Assembly: GCF_048564905.1 (NCBI RefSeq)
Contig: NC_133007.1
Span: 19,342,001 to 19,406,000 of the forward strand
From: Vicugna pacos
Taxonomy: Eukaryota > Chordata > Mammalia > Artiodactyla > Camelidae
Direction: 5' to 3'
DNA: 64,000 nt
A model generated the notes under the pieces. That model saw only the letters and a list, made by a program, of their open reading frames with translations. It was not told the origin of the DNA and did no database searches. Shown here piece after piece: positions 1-10,208 of the stretch. Each line of letters opens with the position of its first letter. Position 1 is the first letter of the stretch. The position numbers were made by a program, and so were the translations under genes.

Positions 1-344
1 TCCAAAGATAGACTTGGTGGCTACAATGTACCCAACCTGGGGCTAAATACTGTGGGGTTTACCCATAAGACACAGTTCCTTCTCATACGATCTGGGGGAA
101 TAACTCTCTTACTCTTTCTAGAGGGAGTTCCATTCTAGCCTCAGGGAACAATTTCAGGCGAGATTCACATAAAGGCTACTGGATCTATGGTACCATGGTC
201 AGTCTGGTCAGCCTTGCTGCTTGCTAATTCAAATTCAATTCATTTAGAACAATTTATTGACATCTTTACTCCAATCCAGAGTCACGCTACTCTCCACTTT
301 ATCCCAGAGTCCTCCTGACTCCTCATCTCCAATTACTGTGGTCG
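1..344. other. unassigned sequence
   Basis: I recognise no repeat or exon here. A short run of AATTCAAATTCAATTC around 226-242 followed by ATTTATTGACA loosely resembles the 3' tail of an inverted L2, but it is too short to call. Confidence 0.4.
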
Positions 345-480
345 ACTTGTCCCACTTTGCCTAGGACTGTCCAGGTTCTGATACTGGAAGTACCGTGTTC
401 CTTTGGACTGTCTAGAGTTTAGGACTAGAAGTGCTAAGTCCCAGGAAACCCCTCAATCCTGGCACATCCCCAAGTCTCAC
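345..480. repeat. possible old medium-reiterated repeat, two partial units
   Basis: Two neighbouring stretches (about 350-415 and 416-470) resemble each other and a mammalian repeat whose units read 'GGACTGTCC...GGTTCTGATACTGG' and 'AGTCCCAGGAAACCCCTCA'. I know this pattern from old DNA-transposon-like repeats but cannot name the family with confidence. It may be coincidence. Confidence 0.3.
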
Positions 481-940
481 CTCATATTTGGACCTCACCT
501 TGTTCACGCATCCATGCAAGTGAAGCAGAGTCGCTCAGATGGTCCACAAGGGCACTCAGTCTCTAACCACCCATCAGGAACCTAGGGATAAACTGCGTAT
601 CTTTAATGCAGAAGCCGTTGAACACAGGATTTCCTAGCACTATCTTCATATCTAAATTACGGCATGGTTTCAGGCCACTCTCAAAACCAGTTCTTTTGGG
701 GACAAGATTATTACCTGCAGTACCGACAAGCTGGGATAAATGAGAATGACTCAGCTTAGACCAGCATAGCACATCCAATCACTCCAGTTGTCCCTCTACC
801 AGCCAGGCCTACAGACACACGAGGGTGGCTAGAGCAAAGACCTTTTGGCTTTTGTGGAGCGGGAGGGACACTACACTCTTTCTTCCTGGGCAGCGTTATC
901 TTGCAAAGAAAGCATGGGTTGGGGCTTATAGAGGAAGTCT
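481..940. other. unassigned sequence
   Basis: No recognisable repeat, exon or RNA gene. Some of it could be more-decayed 5' sequence of the Ty3/gypsy fragment that follows, but no motif supports this. Confidence 0.4.
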
Positions 941-944
941 ATCC

Positions 945-1165
945 TTGTCAAAAGGAATGGAAGACCATTTATGCTTTTTGTGTGTGTGTCTCATAAATCA
1001 CTTGCTTCCATACTTGAAAACCTGAAGTCAAAGTGCCCAGCCAGAATTGAGAGATGGTCACTTCGCCTATGGCGGCATGATACCAGAGTCATTTACAGAG
1101 CAGGTACCAACAGCCCTGCCGACTGTGTCATGTCATCCATCATGCGAAACTAAACCAACAAGGCG
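945..1165 (+). mobile_element. Ty3/gypsy LTR-retrotransposon fossil, pol RNase H end
   Basis: Translation on the plus strand shows the conserved end of the Ty3/gypsy RNase H region: an HKSLASIL block (family: HKPL.SIF), then PARIERWSLRL (family: PARIERW.LRL), then VIYRAGTNSPADCVM (family: V.Y.PGK.NPADY.SRH). The order and spacing of the three blocks are those of the family. This is a broken fragment. No LTR, gag, integrase or upstream reverse-transcriptase motif was recognised nearby. Mammals are known to carry ancient gypsy relics (MamGypsy-type) and a few domesticated sushi-ichi genes. Isolation and decay suggest an old relic predating the placental radiation. The age is inference. Confidence 0.75.
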
Positions 1166-1630
1166 TGAAGAGATGGTTGTGGGAACTCTTGTCAGAGGGG
1201 TCAGACCACTTCATCAATGAGGCAGGGAAGTGTTTAGGATAGCTGGCCAATGGGAAGGGTTCCTCAGGGCAGATTTTTCAGGGGTGCTTTTCCATACTCT
1301 GAAAAGAAAATCTCAGGAGGCAGAAGTTCACCTGTACTTCTGGGCACCAAACTATGTTGGAGAAAGTACCCTCGCTACTGAAAACACACTACCATCTCAT
1401 CCTTCTTCCTTCCTGCTGGTCCTTCTCAATTTATTTTTCCTCGGTGTCAACAACTGAAGAGACTACCTTGTCAAGTTGAGAAGTGGTTCTACTTTAGAAT
1501 ATTATTCAGATTTTATGAAAGATGCACTTTGTGAAGTAGACTTGCCCACTGAGGCTGGTCGTGATACTGTGGCCCCACTGTCTGCAACATTTCATGTCAC
1601 ATCTTCCAGCAGGCATAAGGAAACGCTGGA
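1166..1630. other. unassigned sequence downstream of the gypsy fragment
   Basis: This could be decayed 3' pol sequence of the same element, but no integrase motif is visible. No other repeat is recognised. Confidence 0.35.
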
Positions 1631-1631
1631 A

Positions 1632-1700
1632 TTTATGTAGAATGCATGCCTGGCACATACCTAGGAGCTCACAATGTATGTGTTAAATAAGATGAAAAGA
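1632..1700 (+). repeat. L2/MIR-type 3' tail
   Basis: The stretch ATGCCTGGCACATACCTAGG followed by GCTCACAATGTATGTGTTAAAT matches the shared 3' end of L2 LINEs and MIR SINEs (TGCCTGGCACATAGTAGGTGCTCAATAAATG). It is too short to separate the two families. Confidence 0.5.
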
Positions 1701-1784
1701 TGGATTTGGGAGGAATATAAAACCACTGCAATTACCTTATTATATTCAGAATAACTGGTCTGTAAATAAGAGTAGCTAAGAGTC

Positions 1785-2020
1785 CTTGGGAACTCACTGT
1801 GGGTCAGTGTTATTTTAAATGCCTTCGGTGCATTAACTTTGTTCTCTCTATAACGTGGTAAGCTTCAGTCCCCATTTTACGAGTGAGGAAAGTGAATGAC
1901 AAAGTAGTGAAATGATATTCCAGATCCATGTAGTGAGTGAGTGTTTGATCACAGGTGCCCTGGATTCAGAGACCAAGAAGTTTAATATTAAGCTAAACCA
2001 GAACCACTATACAGTTCTCT
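1785..2020 (-). repeat. MIR SINE, antisense
   Basis: CCCCATTTTACGAGTGAGGAAAGTGAATGACAAAG is preceded by TGCATTAACTTTGTTC and followed by GGTGCCCTGGATTCAGAG and ACCACTATAC. This is the reverse-complement order of the MIR core, tRNA-related head and A box. The copy is old and strongly diverged. Confidence 0.8.
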
Positions 2021-2555
2021 TACTTGTGATGCCAACATGTTAGCCAAGCCTTCTTTAAAAGATACCCGAGTCTTCTGCAAATACAATCAAGAGAACAAAC
2101 AAAGAAATGTAACTATGTAAAGCCAGCTGTGTCCTAATTCTTTTGTGTTTCTAACCTACTTTAGATAAATTTATCCTACCTCCAACTGGTTAGCAGAAAG
2201 TCTAGAAAAACAGAATTTTAATAAGACTTCTAATCAGAGTATTTCCAATGCTGGGGAAGATAAAGTTCTCACTCAGATGATTTAATATGAGTAAAGAGAA
2301 ATATTTAAAATGAGGAAGGATATATTTAGTTACTCAGTTTGATGAAACTAAAATAACCTTGAGGATAACATTGTCCAAATAGTCTCAAACTTTGATCACC
2401 AATAACTTACTGATGTCTACTTTATTTAGATCTCCTTTGGTGAATGCTTTCACTAGCTGGGGATCTCCAAAGAAAATGGCCAATTCAACTATTTTAATTG
2501 CTGTATCTCACTGTAAATCAATGGTCACAGAGGGAGGCTGGTCAAATATGTAGAT
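2021..2555. other. unassigned sequence
   Basis: AT-rich, with no recognisable repeat or exon. Confidence 0.4.
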
Positions 2556-2559
2556 ATAA

Positions 2560-2765
2560 AGATATTTGCAGCTGTGTCTCTGTGTCTCCCTCTCCCGTCT
2601 CTTATAAAGATACTAGTCATTGGATTTGAGACCAGCGTAATCCAGTATAATCTCATTTGAATTGAACAAGCTCCATCTGCAAAGACTGTATCTGAAAAAG
2701 TCACAGTCTTAGGTTCTGGGTGGACATGAGTTTTGAGGGGAGACTATTCAACCCATTACTCAGAT
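2560..2765 (-). mobile_element. MaLR (MLT1-type) LTR fragment, antisense
   Basis: CTCTTATAAAGATACTAGTC, ATTGGATTTGAGACCAGCGT, CATCTGCAAAGACTGTATCT, and GACTATTCAACCCATTACTC follow the reverse complement of the 5' two-thirds of an MLT1-class LTR in correct order. No partner LTR or internal region is seen, so it is a broken piece of a solo-LTR-like fossil, probably of early mammalian age. Confidence 0.8.
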
Positions 2766-3014
2766 TCCCTAGCACTGTCCACTGAAGGGCTTGGTAATGG
2801 TGACACACCAAAAACAATGAGCACACCTAGCCTCACGATCTTGTTTTCTAAATACCATTCTTAACTAAAAAGTACAGAGATAATTGTTGAAGTTGGGTGA
2901 TAGGCAATGCAGGTTCATGATACAATACCAGGGGTAAATAATTGCCCAATTTTACGTAAGGTAAAAATGTCAAAAATGACTACTCTTAGCTACTAATTTT
3001 TTTTGTTTTGCTAA

Positions 3015-3170
3015 ATAGCAATATAGTTTGATGGACACAGCACCAGTTAGTCCAAAGTGAGAGTTCCAATCTAAACTCAACTATTTATTAACTGCTTGAC
3101 TTTGCTTAACTTACATAATTTTCTATGCCACAGACATTTCGAAAAGGATTAAAAGTGATAAGTGTTTTTT
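3015..3170 (+). repeat. MIR SINE, sense, degraded
   Basis: A tRNA-like head (TAGTTTGATGGACACAGCACC, then GAGTTCCAATCTAAACTC) precedes a core with TTAACTGCTTGACTTTGC and a decayed CTCA..TTTC..TG segment. The match is weak but in the right order. Confidence 0.55.
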
Positions 3171-3189
3171 TTTCCCTTTTTAAAACAGC

Positions 3190-3670
3190 TTACACAGGGA
3201 ACAGGTACTGAGTACATACTATTGAGATCAGTATGTACGTAATGTTCCAAATGCTGATGCTTCAACAGAGAGCAAGGTTCCTGCTTTCCTCCAGGTTACC
3301 TTGTAGAAGAAGACACAGAATGAACAAGTTGCTAGATAAAAGCATAGGTAGATAAAGTAACTTCACATCATGGTAAATGTTATGAAGAAAATAAAACAAA
3401 ATATTAGCAGGAGGAGTCACAGTTCTAGACCGGACGGAGAAGGTCTTTTGGAGGATGTATCATTTGCACTGAGATATGAGTAAGCAGCAGCAGATCTGGT
3501 AATAGAGAACTGCAAATGGAACCAACTCCAGCAAGTAGCTCCGAGGCAGGACCAACCCAGTAGAGGGCGATGAAAGCCAGAAAGCCAGTTTGGTTGAAGT
3601 TTAGGGGAACCGTGAGCAAAAAATGAGGTTGGAGAAACAGAAGTTCTCTTTGATTTTACCTAGAACTACG
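3190..3670 (-). repeat. L2 LINE 3' untranslated region, antisense
   Basis: The order ACTGAGTACATACTATTGAG, GTTCCTGCTTTCCTCCAGGT, TGTTATGAAGAAAATAAAAC, GAGAAGGTCTTTTGGAGGAT and CATTTGCACTGAGATATGAG follows the antisense L2 3' UTR consensus (CACCTACTATGTGCC, CCTGCCCTCATGGAGC, GTGCTATGAAGAAAATAAA, AAGGCCTCTCTGAGGAGGTG, ATTTGAGCTGAGACCTGAA). Confidence 0.75.
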
Positions 3671-5645
3671 TGAAGAGCAACAGAAGTGAAAGGTATTTCT
3701 AACGACCATAAACTACATTATACTTCTCATCGTGGTTTTGGTGTCTTGCTGCCAAAGCAGAGTCCCGCTCTTGACCATAGGGATGTTTTCAAGTAGCATC
3801 ACCAAAAGCAGTAAGAGCAGTAGCTGTCTCCTCCCCTGTCCCCTTTCACCAGCACCAGGAACGATCGCTTGGATAGGCGTGAGGGAGAGGGGGTACATGG
3901 AACGCCTGAATAGTTTTCTCCCTTAACAAATACATCTTCTAATGACATAGTTCGTATCTGTGCTTGTTGTAAATATGCTCACATAAACGATCATCATTAC
4001 TCAAGAAATTATGTTGACCGCTCTATCACTTTTTGACATGTCCAGATCAGTGCCATTGCACTTAAGGGCATAGAACAGCTTAGAGACAGCCAGTTAAAAT
4101 TATCATATGAGTTTATTAAAGGGGTGAACAGGCAGCAATAATTGTGGGATGATGGAGATGAGTTTACAAAATACAAATGGAATTTTGATATAGGTCAAGT
4201 ATGATCCAATTAAAAAAAAAAGATATTATTCTCATCTTGTTCCTAAAGTTGACTTTTCCAAAGGCCATGGGTCTTGTCTTACTTAACAATAGAGAGTTCT
4301 TAAGAGACCAAATACATCTCTGACACACGTCCAGGATCCAAACCAAAGTTTCGTATCTGAATCTACCTGCATGAATGGCACAGGGAAGAATATAACCTTT
4401 CTCAGAAGTGCTCTCCTTGAGGGGACACATCTTGCTTTTAGAAAGCCTTAAATGTTAGCTTTCCGGAGCTCTGTTTCTAAATTAAAGATCAGAGAAACTG
4501 GAAGCAAAAGAGTCAGAGGCCACTGACCAATGAAGAGTCAGACAAGAAAAGGTCAAGGGTACGGGTAGAAAGCAGAGCCCTCTACTGAACCCAAGCCTTG
4601 GTCACCCTCTCTGTCACTAATTATTTGTATGAATACGGATAAAACACCTAAGTGTCAAGGCTTTTATCTCCACAGTGAGATTAAAATTAGTGGTCTGCCT
4701 GGAAGAAGATCATAATCTCTTGAGTTCCCTCTCAGCGTTAGGCACTATGGATTTATGAAACATCTCTGAAATGGCACTGTCACCCCTCCAGCGTGCTGTG
4801 ATGAGGGGAACTCTCAATGGAACAGACTATTTCTGCTAATCACTGCTTGGATGGTCTTTGAGAAAGTTGCTTTACATTTCTGTGTCTCAATTTCTTATTT
4901 TTCATAGAAGAAGGGTATTGTAAATCAATGATTTTCTAGCTAAAACTTCTTTTCTATCCTAACAAAATCTTATACCAAGTCCCAATATTTAAAAATTTTA
5001 AAGTAAAGCTGGTCTGGTGGAAAGGAGAAGTTAAAAGCTTGACACTGCATGACTCAGCTTTCCTAGGGGAAGCCGTTAATCCCAAGGGAAGGCTCAGATT
5101 AAAGAGTCTACAACTCCACTGTCATCAGACTGATTTGCATGCGGTTTTGGACCGCCATGTTTTACTATGTAAAATATGACACGCACATGAATTTAGCTCC
5201 AAAATTCAGATCCATTGCATTTCTCCCCCCTGCCCCCTCACCCCCTGCCCACACGTCATGGTGCCCTTTCAAACGCAACTATCAGAAGTTTCAAAAAAAA
5301 GATCACATGCTACATTCCGGGACACTTTTATCTTTTACCTAGGGTGGGCCTGACGGGCACTCTGAGACCTCTCCATGACCCAACTCTGGTCTATCTCAGG
5401 GAAGAGAGGTACCTCTCTCTACTAGATAAACTTTTCCCCACAGGATTTATGGCCCCCCAGTCTCAGGCCTCCAGGTCAAGGCACAAATGAAAAAGAAGTT
5501 CCCCTCGGGGAATTGCTAACAATTTAATGAGACAATCAGGGTTTTGGCCCTGAGGTTAAATGTCTGTGAAGATTTCAGGTTATTTCTCAGGGAAAAACGT
5601 TTCTAGCTGTGGCCATGACCATCACTCCCACAGCAACCTAAATTC
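3671..5645. other. unassigned sequence, about 2 kb
   Basis: No repeat family or coding exon recognised. It contains a C-rich run at 5225-5252 and short open frames of up to 91 codons that show no family motif. This is one of the longer repeat-free stretches, so conserved noncoding elements are possible. Confidence 0.4.
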
Positions 5646-5649
5646 TAAT

Positions 5650-5765
5650 CTCCTTCTCCCTAATGAATGACATAACAACTCTTGGCAAGTCTTTTTCCCC
5701 TTTCTGAAGCCTCAGCTTTCCCACATTTGAGAGAGATTGGCTCCCTACATGCTGCACTGAGAGGC
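5650..5765 (+). repeat. MIR core fragment, sense
   Basis: TTGGCAAGTCTTTTTCCCCTTTCTGAAGCCTCAGCTTTCC follows the MIR core pattern (TTGGGCAAGTC...CTCTCTGAGCCTCAGTTTCC). Only the core is recognisable. Confidence 0.55.
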
Positions 5766-6885
5766 TCTGGTGTTTAAGAAGATAAACCTAAGTAAAGTGC
5801 AAGTTCCTTAATAAAGGGGTGTTACTGAAACATCAAGTCCTATCATGATTCACAGAGGAATTTGCCCCAAACACAGGTTCCTGGGGGACTTGTTAAGACT
5901 CGGCTGGCCATGTGTACTAAAGGAGGAGTAAGGGCTGAGCCTTCTTGCTGATATATATGGTTTCACTGTTATCAAGTCAACACGGCACATAATGAAGGGG
6001 CAGAGCAACCTTCTCTGAATTGATGACTGAGTTGTTCATCCAATACTTACATGGTGAGCGTGGAATGTTAAGTGCTTTTTAACAATCGCTAAGCACATTA
6101 GAGCCTTTACATCATGGTCCTTTTGTCTGTTACCAAGTTCCTAGGAAACAAGTATGGCACTGAAGTGTGGGAAACTATTAAACTCAAAGCTCCTTCTCCA
6201 CCAAGGAGTTCCAGGACTAAACTGTAAGAGAGTTGATCCTTTGGGGGAGAGTAGTGAGCTGAAAATGAATAGAACCCTAGTTCAACCAGTCTTGGGCCTG
6301 GCTTTTTCAGAGATGCTTTGCTGGGACCAGATCCTTTAAAGTGCTTGGAATTCCACAGCCCCTCTGATATAGTGCTATCTGTCACACTTGATCGCTGACA
6401 TGCTACCAGTGAGACATACTAATCACATGGTTCTGAAGTCGGCTTTTGCTAGGGGTGAGAATTTGGCAAGAGAGACTCATGCACATGCTCACTAAGAATT
6501 ACATATTTATGATAAATGATTCATATATCATGTAAATAAGCTTGCAGATAGGTTCAACGTGAGTCAGACCCCTGGCGATTTTACCAGCCTTTCACATTTT
6601 CCCCTAGTCTTTTCACATCTTGTAGTGTGACAGAATCAGTATATCTGATAGAAACACACTTCAGTTCCCTAAACAATATAATTGAGTAAACATTTTATTA
6701 GACTGCATTTTATTGGCTTAAACCCCCTTTAACCCACAATTCCATGCATTGACAGCACAGTAATCTCAGATGTTCATAGTCCTGCGTAACAGGTATAGCA
6801 AGATCTCAAAGGGTCTTTTGAACTTCTGAAGAAAGATTATCTTGTGTTGAACTCATTTTGAGTTTTACATGTGTTTTACAGTCTA
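5766..6885. other. unassigned sequence, about 1.1 kb
   Basis: No repeat or exon recognised. Open frames of 61-92 codons around 6107-6385 overlap on both strands and carry no family motif. Confidence 0.4.
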
Positions 6886-6888
6886 TAT

Positions 6889-7108
6889 AGGGTGAGCAAA
6901 CTATGGCTCATTGGCCAAATCCGGCTCTCATTTTTTTTTATGAAAAATGTTTTATTGGAGCACATCTACATTCATTCATTCGTGTATTGTCTATAACTTC
7001 TTTTGCACTACAATGGCAGAGTTGAGTGGTTGCAACAGAGACCATGTGCAGTGCGAGCCTAAAATATTGACTATCTGGACCTGTCCTGAAAAAATTTGCC
7101 AATCTCCG
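6889..7108 (+). mobile_element. non-autonomous hAT DNA transposon
   Basis: AGGGTGAGCAAACTATGGCT, CCAAATCCGGCTCTC, TGTTTTATTGGAGCACATC, TATTGTCTATAACTTCTTTTGC, GGCAGAGTTGAGTGGTTGCA, and AAAATATTGACTATCTGGAC match a well-known mammalian hAT repeat from end to end. An 8-bp flanking duplication, GTCTATAT (6881-6888) and GTCAATAT (7109-7116), agrees at 7 of 8 positions, which is the hAT target-site length. A second copy lies at 49635-49855. Confidence 0.8.
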
Positions 7109-7204
7109 GTCAATATTAGTTTGAAAATTAGCATTCTTGGCATGATCTGTGTAGTAAGCCGTGGTATGCCAGAGCCTGCTCAGCTCATGAGAGCTGACTA
7201 TGTA

Positions 7205-7300
7205 CATCTCTTCTTCTCTTGTTCTTCTTCATCTCTCTTTCTCTTGTTCCTTTTCCCTTCTTTGTGTCTATCTCCATCTTCCTGCTCTTCATGAGCAAAC
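7205..7300. repeat. pyrimidine-rich low-complexity tract
   Basis: The plus strand is dominated by CTT, CTC and TTC units, with few purines over about 90 bp. Confidence 0.7.
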
Positions 7301-7654
7301 TTACTATGTTTCTCCTTCTATTAATGATAAACACACTTTCTGATACATATATTTGCATCTTATATTTCAGCATCCAAGGAAGATTGCCTAGTTCAAATAA
7401 TTGTGGGTAGAATGGAGTGTCAGTATGTGGAAGGAAGGAAGTAGATGGGTAATTCCTAGGAGTGCCAAGCAGAATTATGTATAATTTGCCTTTTCTTCTC
7501 CATACCCTCTGGTACTCTGGATAACTAAGTTTGGCATCATTAGTACCTAAGCTATCCGCCTACTCCTAGCTGACTCAGGAGATATATTTCTCTGTGGAAT
7601 TGTAGCCTCCACTCTTGATTGCCACTCACCTGTAGCAGGAAGACAGAAACAATA

Positions 7655-7800
7655 TGCAGATTAACACAATGAAAAGATCTTACAGGTTTTGAGCTCGGAA
7701 GCTTTGGGTTTAAGTCTTTATTCCACCACTTACTAACCAGCAACTAAAGCAAGTTGCTTAACCTCTATGGATATACATTTCCTGATCTATCAAAAAAGGA
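7655..7800 (+). repeat. MIR SINE, sense
   Basis: TTTTGAGCTCGGAAGCTTTG, GTTTAAGTCTTTATTCCACC, ACTTACTAACCAGCAAC, GCAAGTTGCTTAACCTCTAT and TTTCCTGATCTATCAAAAAA align in order with MIR (GCTCTGGAGTCAG, GGTTCAAATCCTGGCTCTGCC, ACTTACTAGCTGTGTG, GCAAGTTACTTAACCTCT, TTTCCTCATCTGTAAAA). Confidence 0.8.
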
Positions 7801-7959
7801 CAACTGTGTGCACTTTTACTAGACCCTAATTTCATGTAGAAGACAACTATAAACTATAAGAGAAAATATATAAAATAATAATATGAAGATAGTGGAAAGT
7901 GAACACAAGCAAATAAATTCTTAGAGGAAGACATATTTTTGAAGAAAGGGTCTATGTGG

Positions 7960-9700
7960 GATGGTTTTCCTATTTTTATAGGCTGTAGCCTGATAGCTGG
8001 CCGGAGTCAATGCTGTGTTAGGCAGCTAAAACCCCGATAAAAATCCAGTCTTTCTGAGCTAAAGAACTAGAGACCAAAGTTTAAGGTAAACACTGGAAAG
8101 TGAGGAGGAAACTCAGAAAAGAGAGACCCAGAGAGGGACACTCCCAAATTCTGTGTACAAATTCTTCCCAACTCACTGCCTATACTCTAAGCTATACATG
8201 CAGGAAACTGACTCAAAATATCTTGACCAAAGGCAAAATATCTGAACTCAGATTAGAATGGCTATCCAGTCAAATAATTTGAATTTGAGCCCAACCAATT
8301 GAATTGCCAACTGAAACAAAAACGTCAACAGGTTTTGAGTGAATAGAACAGAAACTAAGATCTATATGCTATAACTTTCACAATGGCTGGGATACAATTC
8401 AAATTACTTGTCATGAATACAAGTAGGAAATCGTGACTTAGTCTCAAGTAAAACCATAAATAACTGAGACCACCTACAAGATCACACAAGTACTTGAATT
8501 AGGAAACAAGAATTTTAAAGGGGCTATTGCAGCTATGCTCAATACTATAAAGAAAAATATACATTAATAATAAATTGTATGATGATAGAAAATCTCAGGA
8601 AAGAAATATAAACTATATACATAAGAAAAGAACAGAATGGAAATTACAGAATTAAAAAGTAGAATGGCTAAAATAAAGAAATTCACTGGATGGATTTATA
8701 AGCATAACGAAGGAAAAACAAGTTGGTTAAAATGAAGAGAGAGCAATAGAAATTACTTAATCTGAAGAAGAAAGTGGAGAATCATTGTGGGAAGTGGAGA
8801 GGAGAATAGAGCTTTAGAGACCTATGGAATGATAGCAACATGTCTACCACATTTTATCGGTCATTCCAAAAAACAGAGAATATAGAGAATGGGGCAGAAA
8901 GTATTTTAGGAAATACATGTAGAAAACTTTCCATTTTGATGAAAGATGAATGTATATTCACATATTCAGGATGCAACAATCTCAAGCAAAATACATATTA
9001 AAAAAACCCTTGCCTAGTAACATAAGAGCCAGACTGGCCAAATCATAGATGTAAAGAAAAATTAGAAAGCAGCCAGGGAAAACGAGTCTATTTATGTTGG
9101 AAGAACTGAGTCATTCTTTTGCTGACTTCTCATTGGAAACTATGAAGGTCAGGAGACAGTGGAAAAGAGTGCATAAATAGCTTTAACATGATGAAATCAA
9201 AAACAAACAAACAAAAATCCCAAACACTGTTTACCCAAAAAGGTACCTGTATCTTGCAAAAATACTATTTAAGAAGGAAAAATTGTTGTGAGTATATCTG
9301 CTTTATAGGAAAAGCGAAAGGACATTTATCAGACTGATGGAAAATGATATAACAAAATGAAAAACTAAATATCCATGTAAATATAAAAGACTTTTTCTTG
9401 TAATTTTATTAAATTATTAGATGTATCAATTTTTATTCTTTTTCATTAAACAAAATTACCTTCTAGGATTATAAAGAATGTAGATTTACTATCTGTGATG
9501 AATAAAGAATTAGGGACTTGGAGCATGACAAATAGACTTTTATAGTTACTGATTTCTACACTTTACAGGGAATCAAACTACATGATCTCACTTTGACTAT
9601 GAAAAGGAAAATATTTATGTTGCAATGCCAATAGCAACCACTGGAAGCAAATAATTAATAATTTAAAGAAAGGATTTCTGCTTTCAGTAATGAATAAGAT
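7960..9700 (+). repeat. HAL1/L1-type LINE, ORF1 region and 3' end, sense
   Basis: The segment around 9118-9175 translates to ADFSLETMKVRRQW, matching the end of L1 ORF1 protein (ADFS.ETL.ARR.W). It is preceded by the typical A-rich 'AGAAAGCAGCCAGGGAAAA' stretch. The tail around 9370-9400 (ATGTAAATATAAAAGACTTT) is the HAL1 3' end pattern. No ORF2 follows, which fits HAL1 (half-L1). Many lesions are present, so it is dead. The 5' limit is uncertain. Confidence 0.75.
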
Positions 9701-10070
9701 CATAATGGACCAACGCGTTTCTGCCGTAAAACTTCGGACATAATAAAAAAGAAACTATCTGAAAGCACCAGAAAGTGAACAGAAACAAGAGCTTCTTTTG
9801 GTGTGTTCATGCTAAAAGGAGGTAGCTGGCTAGAGTTGCCCATATTTACCGCTTTTAGTATGAGGGCCAACACAGTCAAAATGGTACAGGTACTGGAGTT
9901 ACCAATGGGAGATAATGGCAGGCATTCTTGCTCAGGTAATCAGACTACAATGTCTGGGCAACTGCATGGGGGTAAAATTTACCTTCAAAGGTAAAAAGCA
10001 AAGAGGGATTTCTGAATTCTGTCTGAATAATCTTTGGCTGACTTCTGAACAATTGCGGAGAAGCTCAGCT
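9701..10070. other. unassigned sequence
   Basis: This lies between the two L1/HAL1 blocks. It may be more-decayed LINE sequence, but no diagnostic segment is visible. Confidence 0.4.
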
Positions 10071-10084
10071 AAAGACAGAATATT

Positions 10085-10194
10085 TGGGGAGGATAATAGT
10101 TCAGTGGTAGAGCACATGCTTAGCATCCACAAGATCTTGATTCAATCTCCAGTACCTCCATTAAAATAAAAAGAAAAAAAAACTAAAAAATTTA
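10085..10194 (+). repeat. camelid tRNA-derived SINE (Vic-1 type)
   Basis: The head reads GGGGAGGATAATAGTTCAGT then GGTAGAGCACATGCTTAGCA, a tRNA-like A-box region. The B-box-like TTGATTCAATCTCC is followed by the hallmark AGTACCTCCATTAAAATAAA tail and A-rich end. It is flanked by perfect 14-bp duplications, AAAGACAGAATATT at 10071-10084 and 10195-10208. It sits at the left edge of, or inside, L1/HAL1 sequence. This family is known from camelids, so the copy is the main species clue. The tail is A-rich as expected for L1-driven retroposition. Confidence 0.9.
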
Positions 10195-10208
10195 AAAGAC
10201 AGAATATT

